Assembly: GCF_003344865.1 (NCBI RefSeq)
Contig: NZ_CP031165.1
Location: 1,617,910 to 1,681,909 of the forward strand
DNA: 64,000 nucleotides
Direction of reading: 5' to 3'
Source of the DNA: Euzebya pacifica
GTDB lineage: Bacteria > Actinomycetota > Nitriliruptoria > Euzebyales > Euzebyaceae
The notes under the pieces were generated by a model. That model was not told where the DNA came from. It made no database searches and saw nothing but the letters and a program-made list of their open reading frames with translations. Below, piece after piece: positions 48,807-57,531 of this stretch. A program made the translations under genes and the position numbers. Positions within the stretch are counted from its first letter, which is position 1. Each line of letters opens with the position of its first letter.

Positions 48807-49631
48807 CTACCCGTCGTGCTCGGTCAGGAAGTCCAGGAGCTGCTCGACCGCACCGATCAGCGGGGTCTCGAGGTCGGCGAAGGACTGGACCCCTCCGAGC
48901 GCTCGCCGCCACACGTCACGGTGATCGGCCACGCCGAGCGCGGCCGCCACACCCTCCTTCCACGGCTGCCCCTTGGGCACCGTCGGCCAGGCCTTCAGCC
49001 CGAGGACCTTCGGTCGCACACCGGCCCACACGTCGACGAACGGGTGGCCCGTGATCAGCACGTTGGGGTCGTGCACCTCCGCGGCGATCCGTGACTCCTT
49101 GGACCCGCTCACGAGGTGATCCAGCAGCACCCCGAGCCGTCTGGTCGGGCCGGGCGAGAAGCTGCGCACCTCCGCGGCGAGGTCGTCGGCACCGTGGAGC
49201 GGCTCGACGACGATGGCGAGCTCCCGCAGCTCGTCGCCCCAGACCTTCTCCAGCAGCTGGGCGTCGTGCTTGCCCTCGACCCAGATGCGCGAGGCCCGGG
49301 CCACCTTCGGGGTGACCTTCTTCGCCACGACCGCGCCGCTCGCCGACGTCAACGTGGCCGGCCGGTTGATCGCCACGCCCCCGCGGGTGACCCGGACCGG
49401 CTTTCCGTCCTGGGCGAAGCGGTCGGGCTCGAAGGGGAAGGCCCGGCGGCCGCCGTCGTCGTCGGCCTCCAGGGTGATGATCTTCCCGTCGACCTCCACG
49501 ACCCGGCCGGTGAACCGGGTGGAGCGGTCGGTCAGGCGGATGCCGAGTCGCAGGCTGACCTCGCGGGGCGGCGGGCGCTTCTTCGACGGGACGGCCAGGA
49601 CGTCGGCGACGTAGCGGGGACGGCGGTTCAT
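48807..49631 (-). CDS. DUF3097 family protein
   Basis: A 274-residue protein of the actinobacterial DUF3097 family. Typical features are the opening PRYVADVLAVPSKKRPPPREVSLRLG (in part), a TOPRIM-like core with RIWVEGKHDAQLLEKVWGDEL (part), HGADDLAAEV, and VLLDHLVSGSKESRIA followed by HPFVDVWAGVRP. The WVEGKHDA and LLDHLV strands suggest a nucleotide- or nucleic acid-acting TOPRIM relative; biological role unknown. ATG 49631; divergent from the aminotransferase with 60 bases between. Confidence 0.85.
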   Translation of the reverse strand: MNRRPRYVADVLAVPSKKRPPPREVSLRLGIRLTDRSTRFTGRVVEVDGKIITLEADDDGGRRAFPFEPDRFAQDGKPVRVTRGGVAINRPATLTSASGAVVAKKVTPKVARASRIWVEGKHDAQLLEKVWGDELRELAIVVEPLHGADDLAAEVRSFSPGPTRRLGVLLDHLVSGSKESRIAAEVHDPNVLITGHPFVDVWAGVRPKVLGLKAWPTVPKGQPWKEGVAAALGVADHRDVWRRALGGVQSFADLETPLIGAVEQLLDFLTEHDG

Positions 49632-49691
49632 GGGCGATCGACCGTAACCGGGTCACGGGTCCCTACCGTGGAGGGTTACCCTGTCCGCACC

Positions 49692-50882
49692 ATGCTCGAT
49701 GCCCTCCAGCCCCTGCCGCCCGACCCGATCCTCGGCACCACCGTCGCGTGCCGCAACGACCCCAACCCGCTGAAGGTCGACCTCGGCGTGGGTGTCTACA
49801 AGGACGACAACGGCACGACGCCGATCTTCCGTTCCGTCCTGCAGGCCGAGCAGCGGGTGCTGGCCGATCAGGCGACGAAGGCCTACGTGTCGCCCCCGGG
49901 TGACGCCCGGTTCATCAGCGGGATCACCCGTGAGCTGTTCGGGGCCGACCACGCCGTCGTCACCGGCGCGCGCGTGGGGGCGGTCCAGGCGCCCGGCGGC
50001 TCGGGGGCGCTCCGCCTCGGGGCTGGCCTGCTGCTGCGGGCCAAGGGCGACACCCAGCTGTGGGTCCCCGCGCCCACGTGGGGCAACCACATCCCCCTGA
50101 TGGGTGCGGCTGGGCTGGACATGCAGCAGTACCCCTACTACGACAAGCAGACCCACGTCATCGAGTTCGAGGCGATGGTCGACACGCTCAAGCAGCGTGG
50201 GCCCGGCGACGTGGTGCTGCTCCACGGCTGCTGCCACAACCCGTGCGGCGCCGACCTGACCCGCGAGCAGTGGGACACCATCGGTGACCTCGCCGAGGAA
50301 CGGGGCTTCACCCCCTACGTCGATTTCGCCTACCACGGGCTCGCCGAGGGCATGGACGCCGACGCCTATGGCGTGCGCATGCTGGCCGACCGCCTGCCCG
50401 AGCTGCTGGTGGCCTACTCGGCGTCCAAGAACTTCGGGCTGTACCGCGAGCGGACGGGCCTGGCCCTGACCATCACCGCAACCGCCGACGGCGCATCGAC
50501 GGCGACCAGCCAGATGGCCAACATCGCCCGGGAGCTGTACTCGATGCCCCCCGCCCACGGCGCGTCCATCGTCGGGGAGATCCTCGACGACGAAGTACTC
50601 ACCGCGGACTGGAAGGCCGAGGTGGGTCAGATGCGCGAACGGATCAACGGCCTTCGGGCGATGTTGTCGGAGCACCTTCGCACCGCAACCGACTCCACTG
50701 ACTTCGACTACATCGCTGGCGAACGTGGCATGTTCAGCTTCCTCGGCCTGTCGCCGGAGCAGGTGACCGCGCTGCAGAACGACCACAGTGTGTACCCAAT
50801 CCCGTCGAGCCGTGTGAACATCGCCGGTGTGACCGAGGAGAACGTGGCACGCGTCGCCGCAGGCATCGCGGCGGTTCGCTGA
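49692..50882 (+). CDS. Aspartate/aromatic aminotransferase (class I, AspC/TyrB type)
   Basis: A 396-residue PLP aminotransferase. It opens LGVGVYKDDNGTTPIF, typical of the AspC/TyrB subgroup. The PLP Lys is in AYSASKNFGLYRERTG (about 250), Asp contact in PYVDFAYHGLAEG, substrate Arg region in SSRVNIAGV near the end. It interconverts aromatic amino acids or aspartate with their 2-oxo acids. ATG 49692. A 9-bp hairpin follows the stop. Confidence 0.9.
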   Translation: MLDALQPLPPDPILGTTVACRNDPNPLKVDLGVGVYKDDNGTTPIFRSVLQAEQRVLADQATKAYVSPPGDARFISGITRELFGADHAVVTGARVGAVQAPGGSGALRLGAGLLLRAKGDTQLWVPAPTWGNHIPLMGAAGLDMQQYPYYDKQTHVIEFEAMVDTLKQRGPGDVVLLHGCCHNPCGADLTREQWDTIGDLAEERGFTPYVDFAYHGLAEGMDADAYGVRMLADRLPELLVAYSASKNFGLYRERTGLALTITATADGASTATSQMANIARELYSMPPAHGASIVGEILDDEVLTADWKAEVGQMRERINGLRAMLSEHLRTATDSTDFDYIAGERGMFSFLGLSPEQVTALQNDHSVYPIPSSRVNIAGVTEENVARVAAGIAAVR

Positions 50883-50900
50883 CCAGAGTCACCTCCAGAC

Positions 50901-50925
50901 GCCCCGAACGCCGGTGGTTCGGGGC
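50901..50925 (+). terminator. Terminator-like hairpin
   Basis: GCCCCGAAC (50901-50909) pairs perfectly with GTTCGGGGC (50917-50925), seven-base loop, 18 bases after the aminotransferase stop. Confidence 0.75.
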
Positions 50926-51048
50926 TGAACCGACCGGCTGGCGAAACGACGCCATCCCATACTGGGCATGGCGTACTCGCGAGACTCAGGGGTACGCTTG
51001 GCGCGCCCGGATATCTTCGCGGGCTCCCGAAATCAGTGAGGCAGTGTA
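50926..51048 (+). promoter_or_regulatory. Leader and presumed promoter of the cold-shock gene
   Basis: The stretch contains a TACGCT (50993-50998) that could serve as a -10 element and a leader of about 50 bases before the GTG, with GAGG at eight bases. Cold-shock genes commonly have structured leaders; no clear -35 was found. Confidence 0.3.
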
Positions 51049-51252
51049 GTGGCAACAGGAACAGTGAAGTTCTTCAACTCCGAGAAGGGGTTCGGGTTCA
51101 TCCAGCCCGACGACGGAGGGAAGGACATTTTTGTCCATTTCTCGAACATCGCAGGTAGCGGGTACCGCAACCTCGAAGAGAACCAGAAGGTCGAGTTCGA
51201 GGTCGGCCCAGGACGCAAGGGTGACGAAGCCCGCGATGTGAAGCCCCTCTAG
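51049..51252 (+). CDS. Cold-shock protein, CspA family
   Basis: A 67-residue single cold-shock domain. RNP1 is GFGFIQPDD and RNP2 is DIFVHFSNI; the N-terminus [12 protein letters not shown] and the acidic/basic C-terminus ([17 protein letters not shown]) are standard. It binds single-stranded RNA/DNA as a chaperone. Start GTG 51049, RBS TGAGG. A strong terminator follows, so it is monocistronic. Confidence 0.95.
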   Translation: MATGTVKFFNSEKGFGFIQPDDGGKDIFVHFSNIAGSGYRNLEENQKVEFEVGPGRKGDEARDVKPL

Positions 51253-51281
51253 GGGTGATCAGGCGTTCGAGGTAGGTAGGC

Positions 51282-51310
51282 ACAGCCCGGGCCCACGTGG
51301 CCCGGGTTGT
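51282..51310 (+). terminator. Intrinsic terminator-like hairpin after the cold-shock gene
   Basis: ACAGCCCGGGCC (51282-51293) pairs with GGCCCGGGTTGT (51299-51310), 12 bp with one G-U, loop CACGT; followed by CGTGTTGCTG. Confidence 0.85.
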
Positions 51311-51402
51311 CGTGTTGCTGCGGATTCTTTCGGTCAAGCGCAACTTCGGGACGGGGACGGGGTCCAAGGGGCGTCCCCTGCCACCCGACGAAGGACCAGT
51401 TC

Positions 51403-52215
51403 GTGACCGATGCCCTCAAGACCCTCCTGCTCGGTGGGGTCCTGACGATGGTCGGATGGCTGCTGGTCACCACCGGCGTGGTGCAGCTGTCCATGCCGGA
51501 CCTGGGGTTGCCGTCGCTCCCGCGCGACGTGGTCGTCCAGGAGCGGGTCCTGGGCCCCAAGCAACCGGCCACGATCACGCGGGTGGAACCGATCGCGCTG
51601 GACTGTCGTGCCCGCGTGCATGCCACCGTGTCGGTCGAGGGCACCCGCGAGCACTCCCTTGCCGGCCTCGTCTACCGCACCGACACCGTGTCCCTTGACG
51701 CGGTCGGTGACGTCGACACCTGCGTCGACGCCGGTGCGGTGGTCATCGGCCGTGGCGAGGACGGCACCCTGACCGTGACGGTCCCCGGCGAGGCCATCAG
51801 CTTCGTGCGGCCCCGCGTGGACATGGTGGCCAGCGCCACCGGGGTCGACTGGGACAAGGGGTTCCTCGGTGAGCTCACCGACCTGCTGCCCGGCGTCGAC
51901 GACGGCGACGACATGATCGGCGGCGCCTTCGCCTACGCACAGCAGGTCGTCGGTGGCCGCGCCTGCATGCAGGAGGCCTTCGCCGTGACCAGCCAGGCGC
52001 TGGAGCAGGCCTACGCCGACCAGCTGCTGGCCCAGGGCCTCGATCCGGCCATGATCACCGTCGAGGTCGGCGAACCCGACTTCGACCAACACCTGCCCTT
52101 CGAGGGCACCAGTTCGCTGGCGTTCCGTGTGGACGACGACATCCGTTGCACGCTGTCGCCGGATGCACACGCGGGCGCCAGCCCTTCGTGGGAAGACCTC
52201 GCTGGCGAGGTCTGA
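51403..52215 (+). CDS. Membrane-anchored hypothetical protein
   Basis: A 270-residue protein. One hydrophobic segment near the N-terminus (LKTLLLGGVLTMVGWLLVTTG, here split as residues 5-25) would anchor it, with the rest outside. The body starts VVQERVLGPKQPATITRVEP and resembles proteins loosely annotated DUF4230, but the assignment is weak. It has a Cys pair (LDCRARV, TCVDAG) and a final RCTLSP. GTG 51403 has AAGGA upstream. Ends at a strong hairpin. Confidence 0.6.
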   Translation: MTDALKTLLLGGVLTMVGWLLVTTGVVQLSMPDLGLPSLPRDVVVQERVLGPKQPATITRVEPIALDCRARVHATVSVEGTREHSLAGLVYRTDTVSLDAVGDVDTCVDAGAVVIGRGEDGTLTVTVPGEAISFVRPRVDMVASATGVDWDKGFLGELTDLLPGVDDGDDMIGGAFAYAQQVVGGRACMQEAFAVTSQALEQAYADQLLAQGLDPAMITVEVGEPDFDQHLPFEGTSSLAFRVDDDIRCTLSPDAHAGASPSWEDLAGEV

Positions 52216-52220
52216 CGGGG

Positions 52221-52262
52221 GGACGGCCGCGGGTCCCTCCCCTCGGGGTTTCGCGGCCGTCC
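52221..52262 (+). terminator. Intrinsic terminator-like hairpin
   Basis: GGACGGCCGCG (52221-52231) pairs with CGCGGCCGTCC (52252-52262); the loop contains a second small pairing CCCCTCGGGG. It separates the convergent hypothetical and the anchored helical protein genes. Confidence 0.8.
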
Positions 52263-52279
52263 TGCACCGTCGTCCCGGG

Positions 52280-52312
52280 GCACCATGACACCACGGGCAC
52301 CATGACGCCACG
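52280..52312. repeat. 16-bp direct repeat, two copies
   Basis: GCACCATGACACCACG at 52280-52295 and GCACCATGACGCCACG at 52297-52312, one mismatch, period 17, in the gap between convergent genes. Confidence 0.7.
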
Positions 52313-52337
52313 AGGCACCGGCCACGCGGTACTACGG

Positions 52338-52967
52338 CTAGGCCGTACCGGCCTGCGGGGTGTCGCCTTCGTCCGGGTCGGTGGCGGACGCGGTATCGGA
52401 CGGGTCGGTCGTTGCCCAGTCAGGCGGCCAGCTGCCCCCGACGGAGTCGCCCCCCAGCCCCTCGAGACGGTCCAGCTCCTCCCGCGCCTGTGCCGCGAAG
52501 TGGATCCGTTCGGTCACGTCGGCAAGGGCACGGTCGGTGGCGGTGGACCCCAGCGCCACCTGGCCGATGATCGCCCCGGCGGCCTGCTCGACTGCAGATA
52601 CCGCCTGCTCGGCCTGCGCCAGCGCGGGCGCCTTGGCCGCGGCCGGCAGGTGCGATGCGGCGATGAGTCGCCGGTCGATCTCCAGCGCCTGCTGCTCCAG
52701 CTCAACCCGCAGCTCCAGCAGGCGGACTTCCTCGCCCGGGGCGCCAGCGACCTCCCGCAGGCCCCGCATGGCGGCGCCGAGACGCCGGTGGAGCTTGGCC
52801 TCCGGGGTGTGGGCGCCTGCCCAGGACGCCGGCGCCTCGCTGGCCACGCCCGGCACGATCTGTCCCTGCGCGTCGTACTGCTGCTTGCCGCTGCGGGCCA
52901 GGGCGAACGCGAACGCACCCGCCCCGAGGAGCACCAGCAGGACGATGCCCAGCAGGACGACGCTCAC
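52338..52967 (-). CDS. Membrane-anchored helical protein of the SPFH operon
   Basis: A 209-residue protein. An N-terminal anchor (SVVLLGIVLLVLLGAGAFAFAL) is followed by long amphipathic helices (EEVRLLELRVELEQQALEIDRRLI, in part; LAQAEQAVSAVEQAAGAI), the look of LemA-like proteins, and an acidic C-terminal 35 residues. No exact family is claimed. GTG 52967 lies 7 bases after the zinc-ribbon gene on the same strand, and it forms the end of the SPFH - zinc ribbon - helical protein operon. Confidence 0.65.
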   Translation of the reverse strand: MSVVLLGIVLLVLLGAGAFAFALARSGKQQYDAQGQIVPGVASEAPASWAGAHTPEAKLHRRLGAAMRGLREVAGAPGEEVRLLELRVELEQQALEIDRRLIAASHLPAAAKAPALAQAEQAVSAVEQAAGAIIGQVALGSTATDRALADVTERIHFAAQAREELDRLEGLGGDSVGGSWPPDWATTDPSDTASATDPDEGDTPQAGTA

Positions 52968-52974
52968 GTGCGCC

Positions 52975-54198
52975 TCATCGACCGAGGACCAGGACGAGGA
53001 GGACGATCACAGCGATGACCGCGGCAACGGTCGCGATGATCTTGACCTTCGAGTACGGCCGTTCGCCGACGACCTCGCCGGTGGCCCCGTTGATCATCAC
53101 CTGGTAGGTGGATCCCTCGAAGTTGACGGTCAGCAGCCAGATGGGCAGCAGCAGGTGCTTGAACGTCAGCCCGCTCCAGGTGGTGGTCTGCTGGTGGATG
53201 CGCTGGTGGTCACCACCGATGTCGCGTTCGACGGTGCGGGTGATCTCGCTGGACATCACCTGCTTGGCCCGGTCGAAGCACTCCTCGACGTCGTTGTCGT
53301 AGGTGCGGCTGAGGTGCCCGGCCACGTACTCGGGGCTGTAGGGCTTGACCTGCTCCATGGGCCACGGCTCGAGCTGGGCGATGTAGCCGAGGTTGAGGCC
53401 GCCCTCGTTGGCCACCACCGGCACGTCGTCGAAGGTGTTGTGCACCCGACCCGATGCGTGGCGCCAGCGGGTCTCGGTCTCGGTGCGCTGGTCGTCGCCC
53501 TCGCCGACGGTCACGGTGTGGTCGTCACCCCGTTCGCCGCGGTAATCGGTCTCGGCCTGCGCGTCGTAGGTGAAGTAGGCGGTGTAGACCGACTCGAACG
53601 ACCCGGAGCTGGAGTAGTCCTTGAACTCCGACGGGGCGAACCAGCGGCTGCTGACCCACTCCTGGAGCTTGTCCTTGGCTGCCCGCTCGTCGACGCGGAA
53701 CGGCAGCACGCCGTCGACGGGAAGGCGTGCCGGGGCGTCCTGGATGTCGTCGCGCTGGATCGGGGTGGTGCAGTAGGGGCACTTGGTCGAGGTCAGCGTG
53801 CCGGTGAACGTGGTGTGCCCACCGCAGTTCTGGCACACCACCTCCTTCTCACCGGCCACGAGGGCCTGCGCGCCCTCCCGGTTGGTGCGGAGGTCGCGCA
53901 GCGCGCTGCGCAGGTCCTTCTCCTCGACCGCGCCGGTGGCTTCACGGAACGCCTGGACGTTGCCGCAGTGGGGACAGGCCAGCTGCTGCTGCCCGATGTG
54001 GAACTGGAGCTCACCGCCGCACTGCCCGCACGGGTACGTGCGGGTGTCCTGGTGCTCCTGGAGCATGGCGTTCAGCCGCTGGGGCGTGGCGGCCGCTCCG
54101 TCCTCCGGGGGGGCCGCAACGTCAGGTGCCTGCGGGGGGATCGGGGGCGGCCCCCCGGCCGGCTGGCCGGGAAGCGGCGGCGGTGGCTGGTTGCTCAT
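52975..54198 (-). CDS. Double zinc-ribbon membrane protein associated with SPFH protein
   Basis: A 407-residue protein. A Pro-rich N-terminus is followed by two zinc ribbons: CGQCGGELQF...CPHCG (about 58-80) and CQNCGG...CPYC (about 120-142). The central region is rich in Trp/Tyr (WVSSRWFAPSEFKDYS, YTAYFTYDA), and there is a C-terminal membrane helix (IIATVAAVIAVIVLLVLVL). This organisation recalls zinc-ribbon partners of SPFH proteins such as Bacillus YdjG, which recruit PspA to membranes. It is 5 bases downstream of the SPFH gene. Confidence 0.75.
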   Translation of the reverse strand: MSNQPPPPLPGQPAGGPPPIPPQAPDVAAPPEDGAAATPQRLNAMLQEHQDTRTYPCGQCGGELQFHIGQQQLACPHCGNVQAFREATGAVEEKDLRSALRDLRTNREGAQALVAGEKEVVCQNCGGHTTFTGTLTSTKCPYCTTPIQRDDIQDAPARLPVDGVLPFRVDERAAKDKLQEWVSSRWFAPSEFKDYSSSGSFESVYTAYFTYDAQAETDYRGERGDDHTVTVGEGDDQRTETETRWRHASGRVHNTFDDVPVVANEGGLNLGYIAQLEPWPMEQVKPYSPEYVAGHLSRTYDNDVEECFDRAKQVMSSEITRTVERDIGGDHQRIHQQTTTWSGLTFKHLLLPIWLLTVNFEGSTYQVMINGATGEVVGERPYSKVKIIATVAAVIAVIVLLVLVLGR

Positions 54199-54203
54199 CG
54201 GAC

Positions 54204-55412
54204 TCAGCCCTCGTCGTCACCATCGGATGGCGGCGGTGTCGGCGGGGCGGGGGGCTGGGAGGGGACCGGCGGTGGGGTCTGCGCGCTCGGCAGGGGTGGT
54301 GGTGCGGCGAACAGGGCCTGCAGGGCGGGCACCTGGGCCGCAGGGGTCCAGCCCGCCATGCCGGCCGACCACACCAGGGTCTGGCCGGTGATCTGGCCCT
54401 GTCCGGCCGCCTGCTGCAGCTGGGGGACGGTGTAGGGGCCCGCCTGCTGCCCGCCGACGTCGACGTGGAAGGACTGTGCGCCCGGGAGGGGAGGGGGCGC
54501 TGCCGCTGCCGGTTGGCCACCCATCTGCCCGCCGAACTGGCCGGCCATCTGGTTGGCCATCGCAAGTCCCAGGCCGAGACCCATCGCGTCGGAGGCGCCG
54601 CCACCGCCGCCGGGGTTGGCCGCCGCGGCCTGCATGGCGTCGGCGGAGGCGACCTGCTGGTAGGCGTTGATGTCGCCGATGTTGCGGACGTACCCGCCCG
54701 TCTCGACACCCTTGGCCACACCACGCGTCATCGCCTGGGTGATCTCGTCGGGCAACGAGATGTTCATCGTGATGTCGTCGATGCCCAGGCCGTACTCGTC
54801 GTCGACCTTCTCCTGCACGTACTCGCGCAGCTTGCCCGACAGCTCGACCTGCTTGCCCTGCAGGTCGATGGCGCCAAGGCCCGTCTCCAGCACCATGTCG
54901 GAGAAGGCGGTGGAGATGACGCGACGCAGCAGCTCGGAGATCTCGTCGGCCTGGACCTCGGAGTCGGTGCCGATGACCTCGCGCAGGAAGATGTCCACCT
55001 CATCGATGGAGACCACGCACAAGCCGTTGGCCCGTACCTGGACCATGCCGAAGTCGGGGTCGCGGACCGTGATCGGCTGCGGGGTCCCCCAGCGCAGGTC
55101 GGTGACCGGCCGGGTGTTGATGAAGTACACCTCGCTGCGGAACGGGCTGTTGAAGCCGTGCTTCCAGCCCTGCAGGGTCCCCAGGATCGGCAGGTTCTCC
55201 GTGGTCAGCTGGTAGGCGCCCGGCATGAACGAGTCGGCCAGCTGGCCCCGATAGACGAACACCGCCCGCTGGCCCTCGCGGACGATCAGCTCCGCACCGT
55301 TCTTGATCTCGTTGTTGTAGCGGGGAAAGCGCCACGCCAGCGTCGAGCGCGAGTCGTCGAGCCACTCGATGATGTCAACGAGTTCGCCGCGCAGCTTGTC
55401 CATCAGGCCCAT
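54204..55412 (-). CDS. SPFH-domain protein with C-terminal GYF_2 domain (virion-core-protein/YdjI type)
   Basis: A 402-residue protein. The SPFH/band 7 region (residues 30-220) starts GELVDIIEWLDDSR and contains IVREGQRAVFVYRGQL and PITVRDPDFGMVQVRANG; it lacks a hydrophobic N-terminus, as in YdjI-like 'virion core protein' members. A Gly/Ala/Met-rich linker is followed by a GYF_2 domain (FHVDVGGQQAGPYTVPQL, about 320-370) and a Pro-rich tail. It probably assembles into a membrane-associated ring. ATG 55412 with AGGGA upstream; leads the three-gene operon. Confidence 0.85.
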   Translation of the reverse strand: MGLMDKLRGELVDIIEWLDDSRSTLAWRFPRYNNEIKNGAELIVREGQRAVFVYRGQLADSFMPGAYQLTTENLPILGTLQGWKHGFNSPFRSEVYFINTRPVTDLRWGTPQPITVRDPDFGMVQVRANGLCVVSIDEVDIFLREVIGTDSEVQADEISELLRRVISTAFSDMVLETGLGAIDLQGKQVELSGKLREYVQEKVDDEYGLGIDDITMNISLPDEITQAMTRGVAKGVETGGYVRNIGDINAYQQVASADAMQAAAANPGGGGGASDAMGLGLGLAMANQMAGQFGGQMGGQPAAAAPPPLPGAQSFHVDVGGQQAGPYTVPQLQQAAGQGQITGQTLVWSAGMAGWTPAAQVPALQALFAAPPPLPSAQTPPPVPSQPPAPPTPPPSDGDDEG

Positions 55413-55749
55413 CGCAAATGTCCCTCTGTCGTCGAATGGGTGGGGTCGTGCAATCCCACCAGAGCGCGGACCGTCCGTCCACTCCGTGATCAATCTGTCA
55501 CACCCGGGCAAGGACACGCCCTGTCCGCGCCTCCGGCACCCGGGTTCGGGCATGCACGAGGTTTCTCGTGAATTGGGGAAGGTGCCCCGTCGGTTGACAC
55601 GCAACAGGGTTTGTAGACCGCCGTCGGGAAGCCGCCAGCGGTCGTCCCTGCTCGCTGGCCGCCGCCGCGCGACCAGCACCACCCGCCGCCGTGCGGGGTG
55701 TGGCCCGCCAGGCCACACGTCTCCACCGCCGTACCGAAGGAGCATTCGT
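55413..55749. promoter_or_regulatory. 337-base divergent intergenic region (SPFH operon / subtilase)
   Basis: No gene is supported. A TTGACA at 55594-55599 followed by TTTGTAGAC is the best promoter-like sequence toward the subtilase, but spacing to a -10 is short (14-15). The AAGGAG at 55737-55742 is the subtilase ribosome site. No strong palindrome was noticed. Confidence 0.35.
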
Positions 55750-57138
55750 ATGTCCCTGCCCCACCGTTTCGCCGCCCCCCGGGTCCTGTCCCTGTTCGCG
55801 GTCCTCCTGCTGGCCGCGGCGCTCGTCGCCGCTGGCGGCCGCGCGGCCGACGCCGGCGCCAGCGACCTGCTCGACGTCGATGTCGCCGAGGCCACCGGCG
55901 ACGTGCTCGCCATCGTGCACCCCGCCGACGACGTGTCGCTGGCTGACGCCGTCGCGGGCGCACTCGACGCCGGACTGCTGGTCGCCGGAGAGTTCCCCAA
56001 CGTCGGCGTGTTCGGCGCCACCGGCGCGGTCAGCGCCTTCAACGCCCTCGCCGGCACCGGCCTGATCGAGCGGGTCGAGGCCAACCACCAGCTGCGCCTG
56101 TTCACCGACTCCTCCCACACCGCCACCCGCGGCCAGGCCGTCCTCGACGGCGCCGTGAACGGCACGCCCTACGACGGCTCCGGCGTCGGCGTTGCGGTCG
56201 TGGACTCCGGCCACGACGGCACCCACCCCGACCTGTCGGCCAACACCGCCAGCAACGTCAAGATCATCTTCCCCACCACCGCCGCCGTGCCCTTCCCCGA
56301 CACCGACACCATCTCCGGTGGCGGCCACGGCACCCACGTGTCCGGCATCGTGATGGGCGACGGCAGCGCGTCCAACGGCCAGTACCACGGGGCCGCCCCG
56401 GGGGCCAGCCTGTACGGCATCTCCGCGGGTACCGCCATCAGCGTGCACAGCGCCCTCGGTGGGCTCGAGTGGGTCCTGGCCAACCACGACCAGGTCAGCC
56501 CCGCCATCAAGGTCGTCAACAACTCCTGGGGTTCCGCCGCGGGCGACTACAACCCCGGTGACGCGATCTCCATCGCCGTCGGCAACCTGATCGACGAGGG
56601 CGTGACCGTCGTGTTCGCCGCCGGCAACGACGGTGGCAACGGGTCGGCGCAGGCCACCAGCCCGACCTGTGTGGACCCGACCCCGGGCCTGATCTGCGTC
56701 GCCTCCTATGACGACCAGGGCACCGGCACCCGCACCGGCACCGTGTCGACGTTCTCCTCACGCGGTCGCAGCGGCCAGGTCAACACCTACCCCGATGTCT
56801 CCGCCCCCGGTACCGACATCACCTCCACCTGCCGCCTGACCCTGCCGATCTGCGCGACCGGCAGCCAGGTCTTCTCGCCGCTCAACACCTACTCGGTGCT
56901 GTCGGGCACGTCGATGGCGGCCCCGCACATCGCCGGCATCGCCGCGCAGCTGTACCAGGCCAACCCGGGCCTGACCCCGGCGCAGGTCGAGGACATCCTC
57001 GAGGACACCGCGCTGCAGTTCACCGACGGTGCCGCCTACGAGGCCGACCCGTCCAACCCCACGACCACCACCTCGGTGGACAAGGGCCACGGCCTGGTCG
57101 ACGTCGTCGCCGCGGTCACCGAGGCGCTGGCCCGCTAG
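55750..57138 (+). CDS. Secreted subtilisin-like serine peptidase (S8)
   Basis: A 462-residue secreted subtilase. Signal peptide: VLSLFAVLLLAAALVAAGGRAADA (in part). Pro-region about 35-120, then catalytic Asp VAVVDSGHDGTHPD (about 145), His GGGHGTHVSGIV (about 195), oxyanion Asn VVFAAGNDGGNG (about 290) and Ser SGTSMAAPHIAGIAAQ (about 385). Cys pairs in the catalytic domain suggest disulfides. AAGGAG precedes ATG 55750. It ends at a very strong terminator. Extracellular protein degradation is the likely role. Confidence 0.95.
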   Translation: MSLPHRFAAPRVLSLFAVLLLAAALVAAGGRAADAGASDLLDVDVAEATGDVLAIVHPADDVSLADAVAGALDAGLLVAGEFPNVGVFGATGAVSAFNALAGTGLIERVEANHQLRLFTDSSHTATRGQAVLDGAVNGTPYDGSGVGVAVVDSGHDGTHPDLSANTASNVKIIFPTTAAVPFPDTDTISGGGHGTHVSGIVMGDGSASNGQYHGAAPGASLYGISAGTAISVHSALGGLEWVLANHDQVSPAIKVVNNSWGSAAGDYNPGDAISIAVGNLIDEGVTVVFAAGNDGGNGSAQATSPTCVDPTPGLICVASYDDQGTGTRTGTVSTFSSRGRSGQVNTYPDVSAPGTDITSTCRLTLPICATGSQVFSPLNTYSVLSGTSMAAPHIAGIAAQLYQANPGLTPAQVEDILEDTALQFTDGAAYEADPSNPTTTTSVDKGHGLVDVVAAVTEALAR

Positions 57139-57167
57139 GTCAGCTGGGCCGCAGCCACACGAACGCC

Positions 57168-57201
57168 ACGACGGGCGGGACCAACCGGTCCCGCCCGTCG
57201 T
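57168..57201 (+). terminator. Intrinsic bidirectional terminator-like hairpin
   Basis: ACGACGGGCGGGACC (57168-57182) pairs perfectly with GGTCCCGCCCGTCGT (57187-57201), four-base loop, between the convergent subtilase and small basic protein genes. Confidence 0.9.
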
Positions 57202-57222
57202 CGTGTCGCTGGATGTCCGCGG

Positions 57223-57531
57223 TCAGTCGGTGAACTCCTCCAGGAGCTCCTCGGGCTGGATCAGGCCACCGGCAGCGGCGAGCGCACCGGACAGCTGGAC
57301 GGCCCGCTCGTAGACGGCGGAGAAGTAGTGGGTGGCGATGACCTCGTGGCCCGGCAGCGGGGGCACCCCGAGGGAGTGCACGACCGCGGCCGCCTCGGAG
57401 GTGATGCGGACGTCCTGCTTGGCGGGCGGCAGCTTGTCGACCTCGCCCCAGAAGCCGACCTGCTCCTTCTTCTTGCCGCGCCGGCGGCCGCGGGAGCCGC
57501 CCTTGCCGCGACGTCGTCGTGCAGCGCTCAT
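57223..57531 (-). CDS. Small basic protein translationally coupled to SNF2 helicase
   Basis: A 102-residue protein. The first 25 residues are almost all Arg, Lys, Gly and Ser (RRRRGKGGSRGRRRGKKKEQ), a likely nucleic-acid-binding tail. The rest is a compact alpha/beta region (VGFWGEVDKLPPAKQDVRIT, then ALAAAGGLIQPEELLEEFTD). No family is recognised. Its ATG overlaps the helicase stop (ATGA), so the two are almost certainly co-translated and may act as a complex. Confidence 0.7.
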   Translation of the reverse strand: MSAARRRRGKGGSRGRRRGKKKEQVGFWGEVDKLPPAKQDVRITSEAAAVVHSLGVPPLPGHEVIATHYFSAVYERAVQLSGALAAAGGLIQPEELLEEFTD

